From assembly GCA_013322215.1 (NCBI GenBank), contig JAAMEZ010000006.1:186001-250000 (forward strand): a DNA stretch of 64,000 nt. The letters are read 5' to 3'. The position numbers and the translations under genes were made by a program. Source of the DNA: Martinezella rhizogenes. GTDB lineage: Bacteria; Pseudomonadota; Alphaproteobacteria; Rhizobiales; Rhizobiaceae. Below are positions 18,158-26,571 of the stretch, piece after piece; within the stretch, counting starts at the first letter, position 1; each line of letters begins with the position of its first letter. Below the pieces are notes generated by a model. That model had not been told where the DNA came from. It saw only the letters and a program-made list of their open reading frames with translations, and searched no databases.

Positions 18158-19216
18158 ATGGATTTGCCCGCCCCCCTTGCCTGGCTGGTTGACGAAGCCG
18201 GCACCTCGCCCAGCCCCGAACGCTTCCTGGCCGATCTGGGCGGACATCTGTTGGCCGCCGGACTGCCGCTTGCCGGCAGCGCCCTGACGCTTGCCGCGCC
18301 GCATCCGATCATCACGCAACATAGCTGGCTCTGGCGCGCCGAGACCGGCGCGGTGACCGAAGCTCTCGGCTTCGCCGGGACGGCGCTCGGCCAGGCCGGC
18401 CGCGATTGGCTCGGCGATCTCGGCCCGACATGCGAGGAAACGATCGGGATTGCGCCCGGCAATTCCGTGCTCGCCTGGGCCGGCACCCGGCCCTTCACCT
18501 CCTCCGAGGCGGAAAGCCTGCGCGAGATCGCCCGCTTTGCCGCGGCCCCCTTGGCGGGATTGGCCGCCCGCGCCACCCTATCGACCCTGCTCGAGGCCTA
18601 TCTCGGCCGCCGGAGCGCGGCGCGCGTGCAGGCGGGCGCGCTCAGCCGCAACAGCGGCGAGACCATCCGCGCGGCCCTGCTCTGCGCCGACCTGCGGGAT
18701 TTCACCGCCCTTTCCGAAGCGACGGAGCCGACCGTCATGATCGCGGCGCTCGACGCCTGGTTCGACCGCGTCGCCGGCGCCGTGCATGCCTTCGGCGGCG
18801 AAGTGCTGAAATTCATGGGCGATGGCGTGCTGGCAATCTTCCCGGTAAGCGGGACGCCGAAGGAAGCCTGCGAAGCCGCCCTGCGCGCCGCCACCGCCAT
18901 CCGCGCCGGCATGGCGCATCTCGACGCGACGCGGGCAGGCCAAGGCCTGCCGCCGCTCCCCTTCGGCGCCGCCCTGCACTTCGGCGACATGCTCTGGGGC
19001 AACATCGGCGCCGCCGACCGCCTGGACTTCACCGCGATCGGCCCCGCCGTGAACCTCGTCAGCCGGCTGGAGGGCCTGTGCAAGCCGCTCGGCCAAAATA
19101 TCCTGATTTCAGGCTCGGTCGCTGCTGAGACGGCGATGCAACTGCTGCCTTTGGGGAATTACGAGCTGCGCGGGATTGCTGAGCCTTGCGCGGTGTTTAC
19201 GCTCGCACAAAGCTGA
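18158..19216 (+). CDS. Class III adenylate/guanylate cyclase
   Basis: 352 residues from the ATG at 18158 (MDLPAPLAWL). The N-terminal half (1-180) is an unassigned region rich in Ala/Leu, perhaps a sensor. The catalytic domain covers about 185-345: ALLCADLRDFTALSE carries the first metal-binding Asp, KFMGDGVLAIF the second Asp with the preceding Lys, and DFTAIGPAVNLVSRLEGLC the Asn and Arg that stabilise the transition state. All key residues are present, so it should be active; the Lys and DFT pattern favour ATP over GTP. Product cAMP would act as a cytoplasmic signal. Higher local GC than neighbours. Confidence 0.88.
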   Translation: MDLPAPLAWLVDEAGTSPSPERFLADLGGHLLAAGLPLAGSALTLAAPHPIITQHSWLWRAETGAVTEALGFAGTALGQAGRDWLGDLGPTCEETIGIAPGNSVLAWAGTRPFTSSEAESLREIARFAAAPLAGLAARATLSTLLEAYLGRRSAARVQAGALSRNSGETIRAALLCADLRDFTALSEATEPTVMIAALDAWFDRVAGAVHAFGGEVLKFMGDGVLAIFPVSGTPKEACEAALRAATAIRAGMAHLDATRAGQGLPPLPFGAALHFGDMLWGNIGAADRLDFTAIGPAVNLVSRLEGLCKPLGQNILISGSVAAETAMQLLPLGNYELRGIAEPCAVFTLAQS

Positions 19217-19248
19217 TATTTCGAGCGCTCCCAGGCATGAACGCACAA

Positions 19249-19776
19249 TCAGCCTTGCAATGCAGGGAGATCCGCCTTCACGGCCGCCTGAAAATGTGAA
19301 GCACCGCCCGTCAACCAGAATTCCTCGGTCGTTGTCTCGAGAAACTTCGCAAAGAGCTCGCAGGCCTCCTGACGGCGAACGCCTCCGACGATTTCTACAG
19401 CTCTCGAAAGGTGTCTTGGGGGAGAATTTTCCAGCCTCATATGCGCGCAACCGCCATATGCGTCGGGCATGGCGAATACGAGACGACTTATCGGCAGATG
19501 GAGCATGGTGCCGAAACACATGATGCAGGGTTCCAGCGTTGTATAAAGTGTCAGATTGTCATTTCGCGAGAAGGTGTAATCGCCGGTAAACACCCGATGA
19601 AAAAGGTTCATTTCCGCATGGTTCAAATGATTCGAAACCATGGTCTTGTGCGAGCGACCCAGAATCCGAGTTCCCGACGATAGAACCGCCCCAACAGGAA
19701 AAACGCCATATTCCAAGGCTGTTCTTGCCTCAGCTAAAGCCAGCCCCATCATATCATCATCGCTCAATTCCGCCAT
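19249..19776 (-). CDS. Nucleoside deaminase of the cytidine/deoxycytidylate deaminase superfamily
   Basis: 175 residues from the ATG at 19776. The zinc-dependent deaminase signature is complete: HAEMN (His zinc ligand and catalytic Glu) and TLEPCIMCFGTM (two Cys zinc ligands). The N-terminal MGLALAEARTALEYGVFPVGAVL matches TadA/guanine-deaminase-like members. The region beyond the second motif (YGGCAHMRLENSPPRHL) resembles stand-alone nucleoside deaminases more than tRNA deaminase. Substrate not determinable. The frame continues upstream to 19941 without a family match. Confidence 0.85.
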   Translation of the reverse strand: MAELSDDDMMGLALAEARTALEYGVFPVGAVLSSGTRILGRSHKTMVSNHLNHAEMNLFHRVFTGDYTFSRNDNLTLYTTLEPCIMCFGTMLHLPISRLVFAMPDAYGGCAHMRLENSPPRHLSRAVEIVGGVRRQEACELFAKFLETTTEEFWLTGGASHFQAAVKADLPALQG

Positions 19777-20236
19777 GCACCCTCCAAAGCGCCGAATTAT
19801 CAAAGGTTGTGTGCACGGAAAGTAGCGGCTTTTGCAAAGCCCGCAACGATCGCCCCTCTTTGGAACGTATTTTTGATCTGCATTTTGGGAATAGGAAGTA
19901 AGCTTATTATATGATCTGAAAATAGTAGAGTCGTCGACCAATCGAAGCGACCAGCCTTCAACCTATTGATTCTTCTTCCATTACAGCTGCCAGCTAAAAC
20001 ACCCCTTGCCTTTTTCCTAAAACCCTGTCACCCATATGCATGCTCGGGCATTTGCATGCCGGTGACTGGACTGATTTGGTGATCCGCTGGCGGCAGGCAG
20101 TGGTTGGGTTTCAAAGACCCGCGCAGACGTTCTTTCCCCGTACGTGACTTCTCGACTAGCTTTCGCATGGCGCGGAAGCAAAGCCGTCTGGGTTTCCCCG
20201 GATTAATTAAGACTGATGGGTAAAGGACTATCCCCC
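19777..20236. other. Gene-free spacer with cspA 5' leader
   Basis: 460 bp between the deaminase start (minus) and the cold-shock gene start (plus). It must hold two divergent promoters; no confident -35/-10 pair was identified. An inverted repeat GCATGC...GCATGC lies around 20038-20060. Cold-shock genes often have long structured 5' leaders, and the distance here leaves room for one. No ORF with protein-like composition was seen. Confidence 0.5.
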
Positions 20237-20449
20237 ATGGCCACCAAGGGCACCGTAAAATTCTTCAACCAGGACAAGGGTTTTGGTTTCATCACTCCTG
20301 ACGGCGGCGCTAAGGACGTTTTCGTCCATATCTCCGCTCTTCAGGCTTCTGGCATCCAGTCGCTGCGCGAAGGCCAGCAGGTCACTTTCGACACCGAGCC
20401 GGATCGCATGGGCAAAGGCCCGAAGGCTGTCAACATCCAGGCTAACTAA
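20237..20449 (+). CDS. Cold-shock protein, CspA family
   Basis: 70 residues from the ATG at 20237, preceded by AAAGGA. A single cold-shock (OB-fold) domain with RNP1 KGFGFI and RNP2 DVFVHI, bounded by [11 protein letters not shown] and [12 protein letters not shown]. It binds single-stranded RNA/DNA and acts as an RNA chaperone. The gene stands alone and is followed by a strong terminator. Which csp paralogue it is cannot be told. Confidence 0.95.
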   Translation: MATKGTVKFFNQDKGFGFITPDGGAKDVFVHISALQASGIQSLREGQQVTFDTEPDRMGKGPKAVNIQAN

Positions 20450-20479
20450 GCCTCTGGTGACTGCCTGATCAAGGTTTCG

Positions 20480-20508
20480 AACGGCGCGGTGAAAACCGCG
20501 CCGTTTTT
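20480..20508 (+). terminator. Rho-independent terminator of the cold-shock gene
   Basis: AACGGCGCGGT, loop GAAA, ACCGCGCCGTT followed by TTT: an 11-bp stem capped by a stable GNRA-like loop, 30 bases after the stop codon. Confidence 0.9.
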
Positions 20509-20600
20509 CGTTTGTGAGGATGGCACCCTCGTCCTGAATCAAGCTTGTCTATGCCCCTTGCCGCAAGAGTCCGTTGTCTGCCCCGAACCATCCTGACATT

Positions 20601-20756
20601 CCGTCATCCTCGGGCTTGACCCGGGGATCCAGGCACGAACCTCACTGCCTCCTCTGGCGAAAAGGGATGCGCGCCAAAGCAAAGCCAGCACTCTCGTCGA
20701 TTAGACGCACCAATGTGGTTAGGCATGGATCCTCAGGTCAAGCCCGAGGATGACGG
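20601..20756. repeat. Inverted pair of short palindromic intergenic repeats
   Basis: In the 422-bp gap between the cold-shock gene and dusA, the segment TCATCCTCGGGCTTGACCC (from 20602) reappears as its reverse complement at about 20735-20754 (GTCAAGCCCGAGGATGAC). Each arm extends through a GGATCC-containing part (about 20625 and 20728). Repeats of this class are scattered between genes in many alphaproteobacteria. The stretch has no ORF; the whole unit could fold into one long hairpin of about 155 nt. Confidence 0.75.
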
Positions 20757-20871
20757 GTGCGAGATGATCTTTTGACCAGACTGCTCCTTAACTTCCAGCA
20801 GATCAGCCCTCTCCGTGAGGTGGGAGCGAAAGCTGCCTCGAAGGACAAAGGCAGTGGGAATCAATATCCCC

Positions 20872-21885
20872 TCAAGCGCTAACGCGTTCACGCTCGCCGG
20901 CAAAATCCACCGCGGCGAAGGCCGCCGCAATCACCTCCGGCCCTGCGCCGGGCTTGTTGGCATCGGTGGAGAGGATCTGGCGATAGCGGCGCGAACCCGG
21001 CAGGCCGGTGAAGAGGCCGACCATATGGCGCGCGACATGCTGCAGGCGGCCGCCGTTTTCGATATGGCGCTCCACATAGGCCATCATCCGGTCGCGCAAG
21101 TCATCCCAATGGGTCTCAACGGCAGGCTCGTCATAGAAGCGATGATCGACATCTGAGAGGATCGCGGCATTCTGATAGGCGGCACGGCCAAGCATGACGC
21201 CATCGACATGGGCAAGATGCGCCTCAGCCTGGTCCAGCGTCTGGATACCGCCATTGATCCCGATGAAGACGTCTGGCCAACGCTGCTTCATGCGATAGAC
21301 GATATCGTAATCGAGCGGCGGTATTTCGCGGTTTTCCTTTGGCGACAGGCCCTTCAGCCAAGCCTTGCGCGCATGAATCCAGATCGCATCGGCGCCGGCA
21401 TCGAGCACGCGCGTCATCAATTCGGGCAGAGCCTCTTCCGGCTCCTGTTCGTCGACGCCGATACGGCATTTCACCGTGACGGGCGTCTTCGAAACCGCCT
21501 TCATCGCGGCAACGCAGGATGCCACCGTCTCCGGTGTCAGCATCAGGCAGGCGCCGAAGGTGCCTGACTGTACGCGATCGGACGGGCAGCCGACATTCAG
21601 GTTTATCTCGTCATAATGATAGGCTTCAGCAATCCGCACCGCCTCGGCAAGCTTGGCAGGATCGGAGCCGCCCAGTTGCAGCGCGACGGGATGCTCGGCG
21701 ATATCATGCCCCAGCAGCCGGTCGCGCGGCCCGTGAATGATCGCATCGGCCACCACCATCTCGGTATAGAGAAGCGCATGCCGGCTGATCTGCCGGTGCA
21801 GGTACCTGCAATGGCGATCCGTCCAGTCGATCATCGGGGCAACCGCAAAGATTTTGCGGCCATTTTTCAGCGCGTCGCTATACAT
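20872..21885 (-). CDS. dusA: tRNA-dihydrouridine synthase A
   Basis: 337 residues, normal DusA length. It reduces uridine at positions 20/20a of tRNA with FMN and NADPH. Family features in order: FAVAPMIDWTDRHCRYLHR at the N-terminus, LGGSDPAKLAEAVR, NLNVGCPSDRVQSGTFGACLM with the catalytic Cys in GCPS, VTVKCRIGVDE, IWIHARKAWLKGLSPKENR, and IGINGGIQTLDQ for FMN phosphate binding. The C-terminal helical domain carries HMVGLFTGLPGSRRYRQ. Isolated, divergent from the FAH-family gene. Confidence 0.95.
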   Translation of the reverse strand: MYSDALKNGRKIFAVAPMIDWTDRHCRYLHRQISRHALLYTEMVVADAIIHGPRDRLLGHDIAEHPVALQLGGSDPAKLAEAVRIAEAYHYDEINLNVGCPSDRVQSGTFGACLMLTPETVASCVAAMKAVSKTPVTVKCRIGVDEQEPEEALPELMTRVLDAGADAIWIHARKAWLKGLSPKENREIPPLDYDIVYRMKQRWPDVFIGINGGIQTLDQAEAHLAHVDGVMLGRAAYQNAAILSDVDHRFYDEPAVETHWDDLRDRMMAYVERHIENGGRLQHVARHMVGLFTGLPGSRRYRQILSTDANKPGAGPEVIAAAFAAVDFAGERERVSA

Positions 21886-22023
21886 GGGAAACCTTTCTGC
21901 CCGCCCTCTACACCAAATCCCTCAAAAACGCCAGTTTTCGCGGCTGTAACAATAATGCTAGTTTGCCGCACGGAGTCGGACGACAGCAGCCCTCTGAAAA
22001 AGATGAGAGTTTCGAAAGCCCAT

Positions 22024-22719
22024 ATGAACGCCCCACCAACGACAGTCATTCCACCACCTGCTCCCGTCCTTCTGCCAGTCGAAGGCGAGACTGAGCTTTT
22101 TCCCGTGCGCCGCGTCTATTGTGTCGGCCGCAACTATGCCGACCATGCCATCGAGATGGGACATGACCCGAGCCGCGAGCCGCCCTTCTTCTTCCAGAAG
22201 AACCCGGACAATCTGCTTGTCTCGAGCGATTTCCCCTATCCCGCCCTGTCGTCGGATGTGCATCACGAAGTGGAGCTTGTCGTGGCACTGCGCAGCGGCG
22301 GCGCGAACATCCCGGTCGAACAGGCTTTGGATTGCGTCTATGGCTATGGCGTCGGCATCGATTTCACCCGTCGTGATCTGCAGGGCGAAGCCAAGAAGCT
22401 CGGCCGCCCCTGGGAAATCGGCAAGGCCTTCGATCATTCTGCACCGGTTTCCGCACTCGTTCCCGCTACCCGCGTCGGTCATCCCGACAAGGGCGGCATC
22501 TGGCTAATGCGCAATGGCGAGGCTGCCCAGAGAGGCGATCTCTCCCAGATGATCTGGAAGATGCCGGAAATCATCGCCGAGCTCTCCAAGCTCTTCACGC
22601 TCGCGCCGGGCGATATCATCATGACCGGTACGCCGGCCGGCGTCGGCCCCGTTGCACGCGGTGACCGGATCAGCTGCGCCGTCGATGGCGTCGCAAACCT
22701 GGTACTGAACGTCGTCTGA
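22024..22719 (+). CDS. Fumarylacetoacetate hydrolase (FAH) family protein
   Basis: 231 residues from the ATG at 22024. The FAH C-terminal fold is evident: RRVYCVGRNYADHAIEMG, PPFFFQKNPDNLL, the metal-binding VHHEVELVVAL (Glu ligands), GYGVGIDFTRRDLQGEAKKLGRPWEIGKAFD and IIMTGTPAGVGPV. Members cleave or decarboxylate 2,4-diketo or 2-oxo acids (for example acylpyruvases, oxaloacetate decarboxylase). The precise substrate is unknown. The next gene starts 16 bp downstream on the same strand, so they are probably co-transcribed. Confidence 0.9.
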   Translation: MNAPPTTVIPPPAPVLLPVEGETELFPVRRVYCVGRNYADHAIEMGHDPSREPPFFFQKNPDNLLVSSDFPYPALSSDVHHEVELVVALRSGGANIPVEQALDCVYGYGVGIDFTRRDLQGEAKKLGRPWEIGKAFDHSAPVSALVPATRVGHPDKGGIWLMRNGEAAQRGDLSQMIWKMPEIIAELSKLFTLAPGDIIMTGTPAGVGPVARGDRISCAVDGVANLVLNVV

Positions 22720-22735
22720 TCGAGGAGGATCGACC

Positions 22736-23266
22736 ATGCCGCTCTATGCCCTCGCAGGCCTGACGCCGAAAACGCCCGGTCCGGACCGGTACTGGATCGC
22801 ACCGGATGCAAGCGTCATCGGTAAGGTCGAGATCGGCGAGGATGTCGGCATCTGGTTCGGCTCTGTCCTACGCGGCGACAATGAACTGATCGCCATAGGC
22901 AAGGCGACGAATATTCAGGAAGGCACGATGATCCACACCGATCCGGCCTTTCCAGTTTCGATCGGCGAAGGCTGCACCATCGGCCATCATGCCATCATCC
23001 ATGGCTGCACTATCGGCAACAATTCGCTGATCGGCATGGGGGCAACCATTCTGAACGGCGCGAAGATCGGCAATAATTGCCTGGTCGGCGCCAATGCGCT
23101 CGTCACCGAAGGCAAGGAATTCCCGGATGGCTCCCTGATCGTCGGCGCACCGGCAAGAGCGATCCGCACGCTGGATGAGACGGCAATCGAAGGCCTGCGC
23201 CGCTCAGCCCAGCATTACGTCGCCAATTGGCAGCGCTTCGCGCGTGATCTCAAAAGATTAGATTAG
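22736..23266 (+). CDS. Gamma-carbonic anhydrase-like hexapeptide-repeat protein
   Basis: 176 residues. A left-handed beta-helix with I/V-G-x-x-x hexapeptides: VIGKVEIGEDVGIWFGSVLRGD, then GEGCTIGHHAIIHGCTIGNNSLIGMGA and KIGNNCLVGANALVTEGKEFPDGSLIVGAPAR. Zinc-ligand histidines appear in MIHTD and GHHAIIHG, as in YrdA/PaaY and gamma-CA proteins. It may hydrate CO2 or bind zinc without strong activity. RBS GAGGAGG precedes the ATG. It is convergent with the zinc regulator gene zur. Confidence 0.9.
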   Translation: MPLYALAGLTPKTPGPDRYWIAPDASVIGKVEIGEDVGIWFGSVLRGDNELIAIGKATNIQEGTMIHTDPAFPVSIGEGCTIGHHAIIHGCTIGNNSLIGMGATILNGAKIGNNCLVGANALVTEGKEFPDGSLIVGAPARAIRTLDETAIEGLRRSAQHYVANWQRFARDLKRLD

Positions 23267-23317
23267 AAATTTCTTATAAGAACTTGGCCAAGCATGGAAT
23301 AAGCTGCGGTTCGCAGC

Positions 23318-23716
23318 TCAGGCCGCGCAATTGGCGCAATGGCCGCGAATTTCGATGGTCGACTTCTCCGCCTTGAACTTCTGCGATTTCAGCCAGTCCA
23401 TCAGCCGGTGATCGACCTCGTGATCGTGGAATTCGATCACCTGGCCGCAGCTTTCGCAGATGGCGAAGGCGACGAGGCCATGGCTGTGGCAATCCTCATG
23501 CGGATGCGCACAGGCAACGAAGGAGTTGATGCTCTCAAGCCGGTGCACCACGCCATATTCCAGCAACTTGTCCAGCGCGCGATAGACCTGCAGCGGCGCG
23601 CGAAAACCCTGATCTCGCAGCTTGTCCAGGATAGTATAGGCGCTGAGCGGCGCTTCCGCCTTGGTCAGGATATCGAAAACGAGAGACTGGTTCTTGGTGA
23701 GCATCGGAGTGGTCAT
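23318..23716 (-). CDS. zur: Zinc uptake regulator, Fur family
   Basis: 132 residues. The winged helix (residues 8-75: LTKNQSLVFDILTKAEAPLS, APLQVYRALDKLLEYGVVHR) is followed by the metal-binding dimerisation domain: ACAHPHEDCHSH, AICESCGQVIEFHDHEV, and the C-terminal CANC. The CxxC pairs form the structural zinc site; HxxH/Cys residues match the sensory site of Zur. With zinc bound it represses uptake genes. It is the last gene of a znuC-znuB-zur operon, overlapping znuB by ATGA, so it is itself likely Zur-controlled. Confidence 0.93.
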   Translation of the reverse strand: MTTPMLTKNQSLVFDILTKAEAPLSAYTILDKLRDQGFRAPLQVYRALDKLLEYGVVHRLESINSFVACAHPHEDCHSHGLVAFAICESCGQVIEFHDHEVDHRLMDWLKSQKFKAEKSTIEIRGHCANCAA

Positions 23717-24540
23717 GATGACTGTCCTCTCTGTTGCGCTGCTGGCGTGCCGGCCCTGCGAACGAGGGGCAGCAGACTGATGATAAACAAGACGAGCGCC
23801 GCGACGACGATTGAAGGCCCGGACGGCGTGTCGTAGCGCAGCGATCCGAAAAGCCCGCCGACAACGGCGATGGCGCCGAGCAGCGAAGCGAAGATCGCCA
23901 TCGTCTCCGGAGTGGCGGCAAAGCGGCGCGCCGTGGCGGCGGGAATGATCAGCAGCGCGGTGATAAGCAAAATGCCGACGATCTTCATTGCGATCGCGAT
24001 TACCACGGCCATCAGCAGCATGAAGAGCAGCCGCGCTCGCTCCGGCCGCAACCCTTCAGCCTCGGCAAGCTCGGGATTGACCGTCGAGGCCAGCAGCGGC
24101 CGCCAAAGCCAGGCGATCGCCGCCAGCACGAAGATGCCGCCGCCCCAGATCACCACGATATCGGACTGGCTGACGGCCAGGATGTCGCCGAAGAGGAAGG
24201 CGATGAGATCGATCCGCACCCAGCTCATGAAAGCGACGATAACCAGGCCGATCGCGAGCGTCGCATGCGAGAGAATACCGAGCAGCGCATCCGCCGAAAG
24301 TGCCTGCCGCCGCTGCAGGAAGAGCAGCAGGATCGAGACGAGCGCTGCAACCGCGAAGACGGACAGCGTGAGATTCAGTTGAAAAAGCAGCGACAGCGCC
24401 ACGCCGAGCAATGCCGAATGCGAGATCGTATCGCCGAAATAGGCCATGCGCCGCCAGATGATGAAGCAGCCGAGCGGCCCGGTCGTCAGCGCTAGTCCAA
24501 CGCCGGCCACGACGGCGCGCAGGAAGAAATCGTCAAACAT
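23713..24540 (-). CDS. znuB: Zinc ABC transporter permease
   Basis: 275 residues from the ATG at 24540. An ABC-3 family permease with about eight membrane helices. The typical start MFDDFFLRAVVAGVGLALTT, the GDTISHSALLGVALSL segment and KIVGILLITALLIIPAATAR, the conserved cytoplasmic-loop/helix region, are present. With ZnuA and ZnuC it imports zinc across the inner membrane. It overlaps znuC by 8 bp upstream and zur by 4 bp downstream, indicating translational coupling. The frame stays open to 24723, inside znuC, but that part is antisense-like noise. Confidence 0.93.
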   Translation of the reverse strand: MFDDFFLRAVVAGVGLALTTGPLGCFIIWRRMAYFGDTISHSALLGVALSLLFQLNLTLSVFAVAALVSILLLFLQRRQALSADALLGILSHATLAIGLVIVAFMSWVRIDLIAFLFGDILAVSQSDIVVIWGGGIFVLAAIAWLWRPLLASTVNPELAEAEGLRPERARLLFMLLMAVVIAIAMKIVGILLITALLIIPAATARRFAATPETMAIFASLLGAIAVVGGLFGSLRYDTPSGPSIVVAALVLFIISLLPLVRRAGTPAAQQRGQSS

Positions 24541-25420
24541 GACGCTCTCCCTCGGCATGGCCATGGCCGTGATGATGATCATCGTGATCGTGGTGATGAT
24601 CGCTATGCTCATGATGGTGGTGGCCGTCATCGGCATGGCAGTGATCCGTGATCGAGCCGTCCGCGTGCTGCACGCGTCCATCAGGCAGATGCGTGTGATC
24701 GTGATGATGGCTGTAGATCGCAAGCGACTGCGCTGCTCGCGTGCCGAACAGCTTCACATATTCGGGGCTCTGGCTGACGGTCTGCGGCGTGCCGCGGCAG
24801 CAGACATGACCGTTCAGGCAAACCACTGTATCGGTCGCCGCCATGACGACATGCAAATCATGCGAAATCAACAGGATGCCGCAACCCGATGTATTCCGGA
24901 TCGACTTGATGAGATCGTAAAGCGCGATCTCGCCGTTGAAATCGACTCCCTGTACAGGCTCGTCAAGAACAAGCAGATCGGGCTTGCGGGCGATGGCGCG
25001 CGCCAAGAGCGCCCGCTGGAACTCGCCGCCGGAAAGATGCTGCACCTCTGCTTTTACAAGATGGGCAATGCCGACCGACTCCAAAGCGCCGATCAGCTCG
25101 CGTTCCGGCAAAGGTCCTGTCAGCGTCATCAAGCGCTGCACACTAAGCGGCAAGGTCCAATCGATGGCAAGCTTCTGCGGGACATAGCCGACCTTGAGGC
25201 CGGCAATGCGATCGACACGCCCTTCATCCAGCTTCAGCACACCGATCGCTGCTTTGGCGCTGGTGGATTTGCCGGAGCCGTTCGGGCCGATCAGGGTGAC
25301 GATCTCGCCGCGACTGACGGAAAAATCGACGCCACGCACCAGCCAGCGGCCTCCGCGACGGACGCCGACATCATGGAGCGACACCAGCGGCCGGCTCTTA
25401 CTGTCGATGGAAGAAAGCAT
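24533..25420 (-). CDS. znuC: Zinc ABC transporter ATPase with His-rich C-terminus
   Basis: 295 residues from the ATG at 25420. Walker A GPNGSGKST near residues 45-53, signature LSGGEFQRALLARA, Walker B DLLVLDEPVQGVD and H-loop LLISHDLHVV. The last 50 residues are extremely His/Asp-rich (blocks such as HHHHEHSDHHHDHDDHHHG), as in many rhizobial ZnuC proteins, and probably bind zinc. It energises import by ZnuB. The 100-bp spacer to divergent znuA has two Zur-box-like palindromes. Confidence 0.93.
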   Translation of the reverse strand: MLSSIDSKSRPLVSLHDVGVRRGGRWLVRGVDFSVSRGEIVTLIGPNGSGKSTSAKAAIGVLKLDEGRVDRIAGLKVGYVPQKLAIDWTLPLSVQRLMTLTGPLPERELIGALESVGIAHLVKAEVQHLSGGEFQRALLARAIARKPDLLVLDEPVQGVDFNGEIALYDLIKSIRNTSGCGILLISHDLHVVMAATDTVVCLNGHVCCRGTPQTVSQSPEYVKLFGTRAAQSLAIYSHHHDHTHLPDGRVQHADGSITDHCHADDGHHHHEHSDHHHDHDDHHHGHGHAEGERHV

Positions 25421-25460
25421 GAAATTTCCAATTGCACTATTGCGCCATGCTATCGCACAC

Positions 25461-25473
25461 GTTATAGCATAAC
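25461..25473. promoter_or_regulatory. Zur-box-like palindrome 1 (znuC/znuA spacer)
   Basis: GTTATAGCATAAC, a palindrome with arms GTTAT/ATAAC around a 3-bp centre, closer to znuC. The arm sequence and spacing match alphaproteobacterial Zur sites (TGTTAT-N3-ATAACA type). Confidence 0.7.
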
Positions 25474-25481
25474 GCAATTGA

Positions 25482-25496
25482 TGTAATAACATAACA
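25482..25496. promoter_or_regulatory. Zur-box-like palindrome 2 (znuC/znuA spacer)
   Basis: TGTAATAACATAACA: TGTAAT-N3-ATAACA, one mismatch from dyad symmetry, 24 bases upstream of the znuA start. With box 1 it suggests that both divergent genes are zinc-repressed. Confidence 0.75.
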
Positions 25497-25520
25497 GACC
25501 CATTCAAGGGCATTTATCGC

Positions 25521-26489
25521 ATGAACGCAGCAAAAGCCTTTCTTCCCGTCGCCGCCTCCCTTCTCCTCTCAGGTCTGCTTGTGAGCACGGCTGCCACCGC
25601 GGCCGACGCCCCGCGCGTGGTCGTCTCCATCAAACCCATCCATTCGCTGGTCGCCGCGATCATGCAAGGGGTCGGGACGCCGGATCTGATCGTCGATGGC
25701 GCCGCCTCGCCGCACACTTACGCGTTCAAGCCGTCGAATGCCCGCAGCCTTCAGCAGGCACAAGTGGTCTTCTGGGTCGGACCGGGCATGGAAGCCTTCC
25801 TGCAGAAGCCGCTCGCCTCTCTCGGCGCCAACGCCACCGTCGTCGAGCTCGATGACGCACCGGGCATCACCAAACTCAAGTTCCGCGAAGGCGGCGCTTT
25901 CGAACCGCATGACGACGGCGACGAGCATGATACCGGCGACGATCACGCCCATGGCCATGATCACGGCGAGTTCGACACCCATCTCTGGCTGGATCCCCAT
26001 AACGCCAAGGCGATGGTTGCGGAAATCACGACCTCGCTGGTTGCCGCCGATCCCGCCAATGCGCTCACCTATGAAGCAAACCAGAAAGCGCTGAACGACA
26101 AGCTTGACGCCCTGGATACGGAAATCGCCACCACGGTTGCTCCGGTGAAGGACAAGCCCTTCATCGTCTTTCATGATGCCTACCAGTATTTCGAGCATCG
26201 CTACGGCGTACGCGTCTCGGGCTCGATCACCGTCAGCCCTGAAACCATTCCGGGCGCACAGCGCGTCGCGGAGATCCATAGCAAGGTCGCAGATCTCGGT
26301 GCGACCTGCGTCTTTGCCGAGCCGCAATTCGAGCCGAAGCTGGTCAATGTGGTGCTGGAGGGCACATCGGCAAAGTCGGGCGTCCTCGACCCGGAAGCCG
26401 CAACGCTGCCGCAGGGACCGGATCTCTATTTCGACCTGATGCGCGGTATCGCAAGTTCCCTGAAAACCTGCCTTTCAGCGCAAGGCTGA
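25521..26489 (+). CDS. znuA: Zinc ABC transporter substrate-binding protein
   Basis: 322 residues. Signal peptide ([17 protein letters not shown]) directs it to the periplasm. Cluster 9 binding-protein features: [36 protein letters not shown] with a zinc-ligand His, the His/Asp-rich mobile loop at about 130-150 ([20 protein letters not shown]), [13 protein letters not shown] with a second His, and [16 protein letters not shown] with a third. It captures Zn2+ for ZnuBC. Divergent from znuC with shared Zur boxes; followed by a terminator. Confidence 0.94.
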   Translation: MNAAKAFLPVAASLLLSGLLVSTAATAADAPRVVVSIKPIHSLVAAIMQGVGTPDLIVDGAASPHTYAFKPSNARSLQQAQVVFWVGPGMEAFLQKPLASLGANATVVELDDAPGITKLKFREGGAFEPHDDGDEHDTGDDHAHGHDHGEFDTHLWLDPHNAKAMVAEITTSLVAADPANALTYEANQKALNDKLDALDTEIATTVAPVKDKPFIVFHDAYQYFEHRYGVRVSGSITVSPETIPGAQRVAEIHSKVADLGATCVFAEPQFEPKLVNVVLEGTSAKSGVLDPEAATLPQGPDLYFDLMRGIASSLKTCLSAQG

Positions 26490-26498
26490 ACATCTCCG

Positions 26499-26528
26499 AA
26501 AAAAAGCGAGCGCCTTGTTCGCTTTTTT
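26499..26528 (+). terminator. Rho-independent terminator after znuA
   Basis: AAAAAAGCGA ... TCGCTTTTTT, 10-bp stem with a 9-nt loop ending in a T run, ten bases after the znuA stop. It separates znuA from the next zinc gene, which has its own Zur box. Confidence 0.85.
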
Positions 26529-26540
26529 CATCACAATAAA

Positions 26541-26555
26541 TGTAATGATATTACA
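26541..26555. promoter_or_regulatory. Zur-box-like palindrome 3 (upstream of the GTPase gene)
   Basis: TGTAATGATATTACA: perfect TGTAAT/ATTACA arms around a 3-bp centre, 17 bp before the GTPase start at 26572. It matches box 2 in arm sequence and spacing, which argues for Zur control of the GTPase and the small ORF behind it. Confidence 0.8.
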
Positions 26556-26571
26556 TTACAAAGAGGTTGCC

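Noticed and set aside
24446..25486. 346-codon plus-strand open frame across znuB and znuC
   Set aside because: Antisense of the zinc transporter genes, with Met/Ile-rich runs produced by the His-rich tail of znuC.
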